64,000 bases of DNA from Trichobilharzia regenti. Its lineage: Eukaryota > Platyhelminthes > Trematoda > Strigeidida > Schistosomatidae. This document shows positions 54,410-64,000 of the stretch, one piece after another (position 1 is the first letter of the stretch; each line of letters opens with the position of its first letter). Both the position numbers and the translations under genes were made by a program. A model generated the notes under the pieces. The model ran no database searches, was not told the origin of the DNA, and was given only the letters and a program-made list of their open reading frames with translations. The DNA lies in contig OX235264.1 in assembly GCA_944472135.2 (NCBI GenBank), forward strand, positions 90,220,319 through 90,284,318, written 5' to 3'.

Positions 54410-54625
54410 CATTGCACAGGTGGATCTCGTCACCCAATAGCTAGTGCTTTGTTGTTTGATGCAGTGAGAACACCATCATCCACTAGGAATGCAGGTATAT
54501 TGAGCTGACGAGTTCCGAATAAGACAAATTGGTAGTTACCATGAGTCAAATAACTTCATGTCAATTCCTATCGGGTCACAAGTTCGAGTCCCGTTCTGCA
54601 AACCGAGATTTGGGTAATATAACCA
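54410..54625 (+). mobile_element. Sm-alpha SINE, decayed hammerhead
   Basis: GGAATGCAGGTATATTGAGC, CTGACGA, GTTCCGAATAAGAC (stem lost), AAATTGGTAGTTACC, then TCAATTCCTATCGGGTCACA and GTTCGAGTCCC. The GAAAC block is lost. Confidence 0.45.
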
Positions 54626-55004
54626 GCCCAAGCTTGACTATATTAAATTTCAGGTGGTTGTTAAATAACTGTGATTATTGTCTGACTGCCAGTCACTATC
54701 AAAACAAAATAACTTTTAAACATATCCTCTATTCAGGTGAAAATTATGATTACTGGCTGGACACTACGAATCGTGTTCTACAGTCTGTTTGAAGAAGGCA
54801 TATGAAATTTTCACCCCTCAATACTTAGTAGATTTAGGATTCTTTATATACATCGGTTGTCTTAGAGTTAGACGCAACAGGATATATATAAAGCTTGGCT
54901 ACTGACATAAGTGTTAAATCTCAGACGATAGTCTTGTGCACATAGACAGTCTTAGTGTTTATCTGAAGGCAAACGAAGCGATAAGACGACGGAGAATTCA
55001 TTAT

Positions 55005-55470
55005 TCTGTTGGGTTCTGAGTGTAACACAGGGCTTCGGCAGCACATCTCCATTCCAATCTCTTTTCTACGGTCTCAGTTGATTGAGTCTACGGTTGTCCT
55101 CATCAGCTTTCACTTAGCCCAAACACTACCTCTTCCACTTCAACATGGGAAGCTGCATTCCTCGTTTCCCATCCGCGCTTCTACTCAAGAGCTTAGTGGC
55201 AAGTTCTTGGTTTTTCGTTGTCAAATTTCCTCATTGTCTACTGCTATTGGCCAGCTTGTCTACTACTCACTGGTGACGGACTACAAGCAGCAGCTGCCTG
55301 AAGTTCTAGTGGTGAGCAACTGAAAAAAGACACTTATAGTCTCATAAATCTGTTTTCTTACTATGTCTCCTATTTTCAGCTCCTATTTCTCAGCCTTCTG
55401 AACAATATCTGCAGAGCTCAGTTTATTTTGAAATGGACTTTAGAAATACTCGAGTAACTAGATAGCAGTC
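55005..55470 (-). pseudogene. RTE-B 3' fragment, decayed
   Basis: Reversed end (TCTGAGTGTAACACAGGGC, TTCGGCAGCACATCTCC) and C-terminal remnants to about 55470. 55480-55820 shows nothing I can assign. Confidence 0.4.
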
Positions 55471-55824
55471 TTTCCTAGTATTCACTTCTGTTGATATTAG
55501 TCCTCTCTCTGGTTGACTTGATATTTGACCTTTCGGTCTTGTGAACTATTGCTCATTAACTGATAAATTTCAAGCAGTATGAACGTTTTACCTCAGCCCT
55601 AAAGGTATCTGCTACTGAAATGCTGTGGTCGGGCTTTTATTTAGCAATATTCCACCTAGTTATACTGACTGGAACTAGTGTTACTACGGGTCCTGCTATG
55701 CCAGAAAGTTTGTCTGAATAATGATTGAACTAAAACCGGTCTCTATCTTAGTGCAAGTTGTTAACACTATTTTAGCTGTCTTTAGGCGATATCGTACTAC
55801 TGGGGAATATTGATGTAACAAAAG

Positions 55825-56015
55825 TGTTTCCCTCATATGACCATCATTTGAGCTATCCTGTCTCTCTTCTGAGGTGCTGGAGGGTCAGAGAAGGTTCACT
55901 ACGAAAATTTTACATCCTAATTTACCTTGTTGTTTTCTGTCACCGGTGGGTAGTTCGTAATATGGAGGCAACTCTAGAAGCGAAATTCAAATAGACCATG
56001 TGTGACTGGTTCCAA
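55825..56015 (+). repeat. dispersed repeat shared with 45100-45320
   Basis: GTTTCCCTCATATGACCA and AAATAGACCATGTGTGACTG align with the earlier copy. Function unknown. 56020-56570 holds no recognised feature. Confidence 0.35.
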
Positions 56016-56994
56016 GAAGTTATCTACTGGGCGCTGAGATCACGCAGCACTAATTTTCTTTCTCTTTCAGTTACCTCAAGAATAGAGCCAACTGCCGCGC
56101 TATGGGCGGGCAACTAGGAGTTAACAATGGCCCACATACACTTCCAAAAGAACACAGGTCTATTCAACTTAGGAAATATGATGATGATGCCAGAAACATC
56201 CGCTTAATTTGCTAATCCTCACCATTACTTCAAAGTTTTGTAGGCTCGTGTTCAATGGCAACTTTTGTACTGAGCTTAAAAGTTTACAATTTAGCCTCTT
56301 TGTTTTATCATTAGACATTATCGACCAGCCCTCACATTCAGTGCCCTTTTGTTAATGTGTGTTTGTATGTATTTTGTGGTTGTCGCATTTCTCTCATCCT
56401 GATGACACTTGTATTCTGTTAACTATAAAACAACACTATATCACCAAATTGTTCATTCACACTTCATCACATTTTTCTGACTATACACCCTATACACATT
56501 AAAGTTGACTATGCTAACTAATGGAGTATCATCTCAACTTACACATGCACCCCAATACAGTTTCTGATATTATTTTCATTTGCCTTTATTGGCTGGCTAC
56601 ATGTACTCTATTATTCATAGATTTATAACTGTAGAGCCTGAATAAGAAGTTATCGAAAACAATTGTTCACTCAAAATCTTGTTTTGATTTTAACCAGTCA
56701 AGTTGACTTTAGGGTTGAGGTGGTTAACTTGTTGTTTTTGGTAAATATAGGTGGAAGTAAGCTGATTCCTGAGTGTTCACTTTTTATTTTGTTGGTGGGT
56801 GTTAAAAAGGAAAGAGGACACAAATATATATATATATATACTACTGTTTGCCTGCGATAAGTAGATGAATATAACTCATACCATCTGTTCAGATGGCAAA
56901 CTGCTAACCAATTAATAAATTGTTAATTTGATTTAAGATAACGTAAAACTAGAAGTCTGATTTCTTGTCAGTCGACTTGTATAAATGTTGAAGG

Positions 56995-58262
56995 TATTTC
57001 ATTTTCCATATTAGTTTGTTTATTAGATGTATCACACAGTGAAACAGTATTATTATTTACTGGATGACGTTTCGAACAGAATTTATTCTTCATAATCATT
57101 GCATCAATTGTAATCACACGACTTCGAAAATTGAGTTTTCTAGTTTTCTTTGTTCTCTCCTATTTGTTGTCGTCAGGGTAGTAGAATTTTTCAGATATCT
57201 GGGATAGGTGTTGAATCATTCCTATTACACGTGTTTGCAGTTGATTTGACCAACAAAGCTTCTGTTATCAATCTCTCCCTCCATCCTGTCACATTAGATT
57301 TTAAAACTGTCACTTTATCCCGTCCTATTGTGTGGTTTTGTGTAATTGCATGTAGTGAGTAGTATAACCTAACTATTCTTTAGATTTCTTACATTATTTG
57401 GGTCAACCAGTCTACATTTTGCTAAGATTTATATTCGGCCAGTTTGACTGCCCCTGTTCTACTAGTTTGATCTATGTATTTGATGTGACAATCATTGCAG
57501 GCGGGGTATTAGATAAACTAAATTGTTTTGTTCTAAAGGCTCCATAGGGTTAATCCTTTAACCGACAAAGCTTGTTTCTAATTGAGTTTGTGGGTGGTTT
57601 GAATGCCAGACACTTTTATTCCTGCCTTATTAAGAATTTATCAGGATAATTATTAACTTTCAAAGCTTCTCTTATAGGCCTCATTCCCTGTCTTATATTT
57701 TAATTGGTACTACTTAGTTTTTGTGCTCCCTTATTCAAACATTTCACCAGTCTTATTTTCACTGACATAGGATGGGATGATCGGATATCCAAATGTTTGT
57801 TTGAATGTGGGTTTCCTGTAAACACTAGTGCTTAACTTCTCATTTTCTTTCCTTTTTACGCTAAAATCTAACATTGGAAGTTCCCCTTCCTGACTTTCCA
57901 GTTCATAAGTGAATTGAATTGTCTACACCTTTAGGTTAATGTGTTCGAAAAATCTACCTATATCCTGTATTCTAAGTACAATGAATGTCTCATCTACATA
58001 CCTCCAACATACTTTTGGGGTGGATCTGAAGGTTTCAACACCTGTCCAGTCGGATATCTGAAAAATTCTATTACCCTAACGACGACAGATAGGAAAGAAC
58101 AGAGAAAACTATAAAAATCAAGTTACGAAGTCGTGTAGTTGTAATTGATGCAATCATTATGAACAATAAATTTTGTTCATAACTTTGTCATCCAGTAAAT
58201 ACTAATACTTTTTCACTGTGTGATACATCTAATAAACAAAATTATATGGAATTACTGACTAC
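56995..58262 (-). mobile_element. PLE-A copy 2 with about 210-bp inverted ends
   Basis: The left arm (56995-57207) and right arm (58034-58262) are inverted repeats, sharing TAATAAACAAA..ATATGGAA and GTTGAA. Between them, on the minus strand, is the PLE-A 3' region as at 9240-10320 but with deletions. No RT core. Its right arm ends 67 bp upstream of last exon B. Confidence 0.65.
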
Positions 58263-58329
58263 CACAGTGCCCAATTTTGTTTTACACATATATTAGTATT
58301 TCATTTTATCTTTTATTTTATTGTTTTAG

Positions 58330-59158
58330 ATCCCCTAGTCGTTTCAGTCGCCTACGGCTGCATAAATTTCACTTACTCAATCGTGCTCTGTCTGATGATA
58401 ATCTACCCTATTATCCAAATCGTTTATCCTATCCTATGCTTAAAACTAATACTGCTACAACTTCGACTGCTTCTACTATCACTGCGCATTCACCAATTAA
58501 TCCAGTCAACAACAGTAAAAGTAAGAATAACAAAAATAATAATAATAATAATAAAAGAAATTCAGTTATAAATAAAAAATACAATTCACTTCCTACTGGT
58601 AAGAGTGTTTCACACTCGAATAGTCTTCAGCTGCTTAAAAATGATTCATTAGAGACTCTGAAACCACAGACATCTGAAGACAAGCTTATTCACTCGTCAA
58701 ATTTCACATCAACTAATAGTTTTGAAACAGTGAATACTTGTAGTAATGAGACAGAGGTGAGTGTTAGTGCTATCACTAGTAGTACAACTGCAACTACAAC
58801 TGCTACGACTACTGCGACTACTACTATGGCTACTCCAAATAATGAGTATATTTCAGATGGTGGTAAATCGAATGAAACATTGACATTTTCTTCGAATGTT
58901 TGTGTGCTAACCACACCGAGATTTAAACAGACTGTTACTATTAAACACCTTCATCATAATTGTACGCCAAAATCAAATGTAGAAGTGTTATATCTTACAG
59001 ATAATATGAAAAGAAATAACAATGATACTGCTACTACTAGTAATAATGATAGAAAATATACTTCTGCTACAACAACAACAACAACTACGACGACGACAAA
59101 TATTACTTGTCGGCGTGCAAGTAATAGTAGTAGTGATATCGACAGCAGCAACAACTAA
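58330..59158 (+). CDS. MYO18A-like: alternative last exon B (long C-terminus)
   Basis: The acceptor is TATTGTTTTAG (AG 58328-58329). The first base completes AGA (Arg) after exon 13, then SPSRFSRLRLHKFHLLNRA, and the frame stays open for about 276 residues to TAA at 59156. The first 50 residues are basic and look like real protein. The rest is Asn-, Thr- and Ser-rich with several homopolymer runs. It uses the same phase as exon A, so the two are mutually exclusive ends of one transcript. The acceptor lies 67 bp after a PLE-A copy with inverted ends. Confidence 0.75.
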
Positions 59159-59954
59159 GACAACCTGTATCTAATCAGTCCTTGACTGTATCAGTATTGT
59201 CGTCGTCGCCGTAATTGTCGTCATCGTCCCCTCAAGGTTGCGACCAGTCTGATAGTACACATAGTACAACAAACTGAAGTCAACTATTTCTTTCCTGTAA
59301 TTAAGAAAATCGAAATTCTGAATTTACTGTTTGTCTGGTATAATCAAGACCATATCTCCCGCCCTCTCTATGTCCCTCTGTCACTACCATACTGTCGTTT
59401 GACTTCCATGTTGTATAAAACAATGCCCCGGTGACGTTATGAATACTTTGTTTAACTATTTGTAATATCTTATCTTCACTTCTGTGTTGAGTTATTCTCA
59501 TTTTGTTTAGCTTTTTATACAACTTCATTTTTCTCTAACACTACTTACTGTGTTTTACATTCATCCACGTCCACTTTTAAGAGTTTTCTTTGAGGGGGCT
59601 GGTATATTTGTTTACCGTCTTCTTCTTACGGCCTGTTTCATTATCAATGTTGTATTCAAACAATAAGTATAAATTAGATGAGAATGGGTGTATTGTGGGT
59701 GGCTTATTGCTGTTATTATTATTATTATTACTGTTTCATGTATTCCTTACTATTCCTTATGCCTGCATCAATCAACACAGTCGTATTTTATCTCTGTTTA
59801 CGAGACAGATACTTAGTTCTCTATTCAGTGAAACCGACTTATTATTCGGTTTGTTTTAACGCTACTGTTTAAAAGAAAAATTATTCGTTAGTTATATTTT
59901 GCATATTTTTCTGTGGGGTTTGTTTTATGGAATTTTATTATTTATTATCCTTTT

Positions 59955-59960
59955 AATAAA
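59955..59960 (+). terminator. poly(A) signal for last exon B
   Basis: AATAAA lies about 800 bp after the exon B stop, with further A-rich sequence to 59978. The stretch 59159-59950 has no recognised gene and is read as 3' UTR. It contains a small (TTA)n run near 59711. Confidence 0.5.
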
Positions 59961-59999
59961 ATAAAAAATAAAAAAAAATGGGCGAAGAATATCCTTTTC

Positions 60000-60160
60000 G
60001 ATAATCTCCTCTTCTAACTCTACAAAGAATATTCTAGAATAGTCATCATTAACAAAATTGGTGTATTTTGAGTACTATCAATTTTCCAAAAGAATAGATA
60101 CTGAACAAAGAGTACTGTTCTCGATAACTTCATCATCAGGCTCTACAGTTATATATACAT
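60000..60160 (-). mobile_element. PLE-F terminal fragment
   Basis: AAAGAATATTCTAGAATAGT, CTCGATAACTTCATCATCAG and GGCTCTACAGTTATA resemble the end found, inverted, near 56630-56680. In reverse it has a CCTGATGATGAAG / CGAGAAC pattern, a weak hammerhead echo. Confidence 0.35.
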
Positions 60161-60218
60161 TATAATGAATGAATTAGTGTTATGAACGACATTAATGTTG
60201 TTTAAATAATATCGAATA

Positions 60219-60412
60219 TGCGTCGGTGGCATAGTGGTTAGGACTCTCGCCGACCATGCACATGGTCCGGGGTTCGAGCCCACGCCGGCGCACACCTGAT
60301 ATCTATGGTCGGCCTGCAAAATTTGGGCTACCGATATCCATGCTGAAAATTCCATACTTGTACCAAAAATACAGTGTGGAATCAAGCTGTAAATCAAAAA
60401 TAAAAAAATGAA
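60219..60412 (+). mobile_element. tRNA-headed SINE (SINE-T)
   Basis: Nearly identical to 53041-53240 (for example GCCGGCGCAC against GCCGACGCAC). It has the same A-rich tail. It appears inserted between the 3' end and coding part of PLE-F. Confidence 0.7.
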
Positions 60413-60498
60413 ATAAAATATTGATAGATTACAGCTAAATAGCATCAACATAAAATTGACTGAATGTCAGATAAATTAGGAAAGATAATATTACAAAT

Positions 60499-61218
60499 TC
60501 ATGAATTTATAGTCTCTACTGAAGGCCGGCCAGGGTAGTAGTAGGGGCTGGACTTGCTTCTTTTGAACACAGAGCCCTGGTTGCTTGAGGCGAATTGCAA
60601 TAGTCTATGGTGTTTGGAGCATGCTGTACTTTGATGATTTTGGTAATTTATTAGGCACCCGGTAGATGATGATAGAGAAGGATTCTTCAACACCGGCTGG
60701 CTTTGTGGCTGTTCGGTTTGCACCAAATGGTCCAATATCGAACTGTTAGTTGTTTTAACTACACCTTTACTTAGCCATAGTGAGAGATGTTCTCGAGTAC
60801 GAAAAACCAAGTTCCTAGAGCAACGGACAATATAACTCGCCCCACAAGTGTAGTTGAATTGGTAGATACAATTTGAAGTGGCTAGTCTAGGTATTTCATC
60901 TTTCAGTCGAGGTAGCATCATCGGTCGTGTAGAGAATAATACGTGCAGTTCGCCAGCATTAAAAGTTCTTTGAACTGATTTTCTTAATTCCTTCGTGATT
61001 ATCTCACTTGGTATATCGCCCTGGAATTGTAGTCGTGTATAAAGTGGCTTGTTGTTTACAGATAGTGAGTAGTCCTTTTCCGCTTTCTTTGTCATGTATT
61101 TCTTGATACATTTTTCGGGATAGCTATTTTCGATCAAAGTATCATATACAATGCTTAATTTGTCTTCATTTACTTCTTCTGAGCATATAGGTCTAACTCT
61201 GTGGCTGAGGGTCTTCAC
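60499..61218 (-). pseudogene. PLE-F linker and GIY-YIG domain
   Basis: 239 open codons (61218 to 60499). The linker has NEDKLSIVYDTLIENSYPEK and CIKKYMTKK; then LYTRLQFQGDIPSEIITKEL; then ATSNCIYQFNYTCGASYIV, a changed GIY-YIG box in which the second motif reads YIVRCSR; then LDHLVQTEQPQSQPV. RT is absent on the 5' side, replaced at about 61235 by RTE-B. The open frame suggests moderate age. Confidence 0.65.
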
Positions 61219-61234
61219 TAAATTTCTTTTGCAC

Positions 61235-62450
61235 TTGATAGGATAGATGCTGTACTATCCATTTGTAAGATCAACTTCATCGACTTCGAAAATGCCTTCA
61301 CCAGACAGTGTTGACTGAGATGTAATTTGAGAACTACTTCAATTCTTTATCAATCTCATTCAACAGCTGGCTATATGACAAAGGCATGAATCAGGTGATG
61401 GACAACAGAAAACTCACTAAAGCTTTAGAATTGAATACAGGAGTAAGACATGACTGTCAGTCTACTATCACCAATGATATTCTTAATTGTGGTGGACTTT
61501 TTATGGGTCAGGCTGTGGAGAGAGAGAGGAGTCATGAATACACTGAACCATCAATAAGAAGACTCTAGAAGATCTGGATTTCACAGATGATATATGTCTA
61601 ATGTCATACAAACTCGAAAACTTACAGGTGAGGAGCAAAAAACTGGCTGAACAAACAGCTGGAGAAGACAGGACTGCAGGTGAAAATGGTGAAGACGGAG
61701 GTGACGAATATAACCAACCAATAGCAACAGCAACAACAACAACCAGCACCAAACAATACCAGTGAGACAGATTTGACAGATTTCTGCACTTACTTATCTA
61801 GGAAGCGTCGTTTCAACTACAGGTGTAAAGGATGACGATGTCAAAGCCAGTCAGAATGGGAGAGGCGAGATACGCATTCATCAGCCTGAAACCAGGTTAG
61901 AAATCCTCTGCTGTCAGTCACTCAGTCAGAATAAACAACAAAACTCGGATTCTGAACACAAATATCAAGTCAGTCAGTCAGTCAGTTCTTCTATACGGGT
62001 CAGATACTTGCACTGCGTGTACACCACGAAAAGGATTTCCAGCAAGTCAAAACAGACTTTTATGAACAGTTGTCACCTTCGCTGTATAATGAGGATCGAA
62101 TGGCGAGAAAGAATTAGTAACAAGAAAGTGTGGGAGCAAACCAACCAAAAGCCGATTGCTCGACAAATATGTAGGAGAAAATGGAGACGGAGATTGGAGC
62201 ATACGTGGAGGAGGCCGTCGAATGACATCGTGTGTAATGCAGGCCAATACTTGAGTGGAATCCAAATGGAAGGCGATGAGTGGGTTGTCGGGTGTGAGGG
62301 TGACACTGAGGAGATCATGTGAGTTGGAGGAGATGAGAGCGTTTGGTCAATCGTGAACCCAGCTGAAAAGGATGGCAGAAAATAAAACAAAGTGGAGATG
62401 TGTTGTTGAAGCCCTCCTTTTGTTCTACTCGGCATCCAGGGCAACAATAA
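61235..62450 (+). pseudogene. RTE-B copy, long but broken
   Basis: In order: KINFIDFENAFTRQC (RT), GYMTKA, NRKLTKALELNTGVRHDCQS, WT..KTLEDLDFTDDICLMS, LGSVVSTTG, KARIGEARYAFISL-like, QIKSKQTFMNSCHLRCIMRI, then RKWRRRLEHTWRRPSNDIV and EALLL.STRHP. Many frameshifts. FTDD is a changed catalytic box. About 1.2 kb. Confidence 0.65.
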
Positions 62451-62536
62451 TGACATGATAATAATAATGGAATTACGTTTCACTGAATATGCATAAACTA
62501 CAATAAGCATAAAAAGATAGCAGTCAAGGGAGTATT

Positions 62537-62582
<46 letters not shown>
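62537..62582. repeat. (TA)n microsatellite
   Basis: A pure AT run of about 46 bp directly before another RTE-B copy, as at 7545. Confidence 0.85.
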
Positions 62583-62586
<4 letters not shown>

Positions 62587-62589
62587 TGT

Positions 62590-62990
62590 ATTCCCTTGGT
62601 TTCTGAGTGATACATCGGGCTTCAACAGTATGTCGACAGTTCATCCTGTCATTCTGACACCATGGTTTCCCAAAAGTTTTCATTTCCTAGACACACGCTT
62701 TCCTCTATATCACTGTCAGATCCATATCCAAGTTATCGTTTCGCACTCTAGTTCCACTCGAGGGCGTGAGTGGCGTGCTATGTCACTTAACCGTACTCTC
62801 AATGTGTGCATAATCCACCTCCATTTCCCTCTGCATAAATGCCAGCTAATATGTTCTTGCTTGGTTTTATTTCCTCTAGTCCCTTGTCGCCTAACCTTTC
62901 TATTAATCTGATCTCCGGTATGCAGCAAAGACAACTGTTGATGACAATCCTAAGTATCCTGTTGGATATGTTTATCGTGACTCATATATA
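62590..62990 (-). pseudogene. RTE-B 3' fragment
   Basis: Minus-strand frames read RQGTRGNKTKQEHISWHLCR and GKWRWIMHTLRVRLSDIAR, a clear C-terminal RTE-B block. 62990-63300 holds no recognised feature. Confidence 0.55.
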
Positions 62991-63304
62991 TATATATGTG
63001 ATTTCCTTAAAATTTCTCCCGTTGATAATGATGAATGCTCTTTGTTATTGTCTGTTAGATGCCTTCATCACCTTTATCTTCGCCGAATTCACTTGCCTCT
63101 TCGGAAAACTTAGTTGGTTTAGAAGTAGAACTTGTGCACTGTGTCAGAGTATAATTTTACACATAATGAGAATTCGTAGGTTTTCGCTTGTAGATCTTCA
63201 AGTGTGTATGATATTAAGGAAAAATTATCCTTAAAGTCCAGATTGTTTGGAAGGTCTTTCTCAATTCAGTAACATATACCCGTTGTTTAATATATTATTA
63301 TTTA

Positions 63305-64000
63305 TTGTTCCCTTGAGTTCCTAGTGGAACATAAGGCTTCAGCTGCACGTCTCCACTTGCTTCTGTCTTCTGCTGTATTTTTCACCTGCATCCATGTTAG
63401 TCCATACTCTTTTAACTCCTTTCTCTTCACACGATCTCCTCCATGTCACCCTTGCACCGACGTCCCACTCGCCGCTTCCCTTTCGGGTTCCACTCGAGCA
63501 ATGGCCTGACGTGCGCGCGATGTCACCCAGCGGCCTTCTCAGCGAGCGAGTGTCCAGTCTACCTCCACTTTCTCCTGCATATTTGTTGGGTGGCGATTGG
63601 TTCTTGTTTTGTTTGTTCCCATAGTTTCTTGTTGGTGACTCTTTCCAGCCGGGCCATCTGATCTTCAGTATGGAGCCAGCGAAGACATTTGTTGATGAAG
63701 GTCTGCAACAGACTGTTTCAAAATATTCTTTGTGACCCGCCCGCCCGCCAAGTTTCTGATCCATATAGAAGAACTGACTGACCTTACGTTTGTATTGAAA
63801 ATCCGAATTTTGTTGTTGATGCTGAGTGACGAAGATTTCCACATTGATTTCAAGTTGATGAATGTGTTTATCGCCTTCCCGATCCTTGCTCGATTTGACA
63901 TCCTCGTCCGTTCCGACTGCCTGTAGTTGAGACAATGCTCCCTAGATAAGTGAGTGAATGAAGTAACCTCTTTCAAATCCCTCCCGTTGATGGTGATTGA
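63305..64000 (-). pseudogene. RTE-B copy running off the window
   Basis: The minus strand reads KEVTSFTHLSREHCLNYRQS, then [43 protein letters not shown] and VTWRRSCEEKGVKRVW in overlapping frames, so only a few frameshifts. Its end GTTCCTAGTGGAACATAAGGC precedes the reversed (AAT)n tail. It continues beyond 64000. Confidence 0.65.

Larger units (their letters stand above)
4063..59158 (+). other. MYO18A-like: 3' part of a myosin-18-like heavy-chain gene (whole locus)
   Basis: This is the locus built from 13 internal exons plus two alternative last exons, each listed separately. Summed coding length is 2675 nt (exon at 50151) or 3236 nt (exon at 58330). After the two leading bases of the first exon, both totals divide by three. 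The C-terminal coiled coil carries blocks I recognise from animal myosin-XVIIIa tails: LEARIREL, then EQNRKLSRQLR, then a block ending RRIQDLEAYI and an acidic stretch. Myosin-18 is an unconventional, class-II-related myosin that co-assembles with non-muscle myosin II; that is family knowledge. The motor, IQ and PDZ regions would lie upstream of the window. Only about 3.2 kb of some 55 kb is coding. The class could instead be another myosin-tail protein, but the C-terminal block favours myosin-18. Confidence 0.82.

Noticed and set aside
58690..59154. Minus-strand ORFs rich in Val and Leu opposite last exon B
   Set aside because: They are the complement of Asn/Thr trinucleotide repeats in exon B and mimic membrane segments.
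63339..63935. 198-codon ORF as a host gene
   Set aside because: Its segments (ILKIRWPG, VTWRRSCEE) are RTE-B in shifted frames.

Overview
The window looks like nuclear DNA of a blood fluke (Schistosoma or a very close relative). It is AT-rich. One gene with many introns is diluted by transposable-element (TE) debris of schistosome type: RTE-clade non-LTR retrotransposons, Penelope-like elements (PLEs) with GIY-YIG domains, Merlin DNA transposons, and tRNA-derived SINEs including Sm-alpha-type units with hammerhead-ribozyme folds. No assembly was consulted and the species is not fixed.

The only host gene I can support is the 3' part of an unconventional myosin-18 (MYO18A-like) heavy chain on the + strand. 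It runs from at least 4063 to 50418 or 59158. I place 13 internal exons by splice sites and reading phase, and every junction closes in frame. The first seven exons (4063-29674) are short, serine-rich and charged. They alternate in intron phase like three or four tandem copies of an exon pair. The next six (34325-47003) encode the coiled-coil tail and the conserved C-terminal block LEARIREL...EQNRKLSRQLR...RRIQDLEAYI followed by an acidic run. That last tail exon can join in frame to either of two terminal exons, 50151-50418 or 58330-59158, each with its own stop and AATAAA. This predicts alternative C-termini of about 89 or 276 residues.

Introns and flanks by region. 1-4062: RTE-B fragments, a PLE split by a SINE, and a CCAAT-motif cluster. 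6062-15212: RTE-B fragments, then a PLE-A copy split by a full-length RTE-A with an intact 1021-codon ORF. 15284-26782: RTE-C, small PLE-C hairpin elements carrying hammerhead-like ribozymes, a Merlin nested in a SINE, and PLE-E. 26899-34324: head-to-head SINEs, Sm-alpha units, a second Merlin, PLE-B1 and a truncated RTE-A. 34598-47003: PLE-B2, which shares a 638-bp identical inverted tract with PLE-B1 across coiled-coil exon 8 (34325-34597), then decayed RTE and PLE copies. 47004-58329: a triple-nested insertion, the short terminal exon, more SINE and RTE debris, and a PLE-A copy with inverted ends just upstream of the long terminal exon. 59160-64000: 3' UTR, a tRNA-headed SINE, PLE-F and three RTE-B copies.

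The strongest unusual signals are the exon-pair series, the paired alternative last exons, the 638-bp identical inverted tract flanking one exon, PLE copies ending in inverted terminal segments with hammerhead-like cores supported by covarying stems, a 260-bp HHR hairpin element with a 14-bp target duplication, and two Merlin copies with complementary internal deletions. RTE-A/B/C and PLE-A to H are local labels for this window, not published names.
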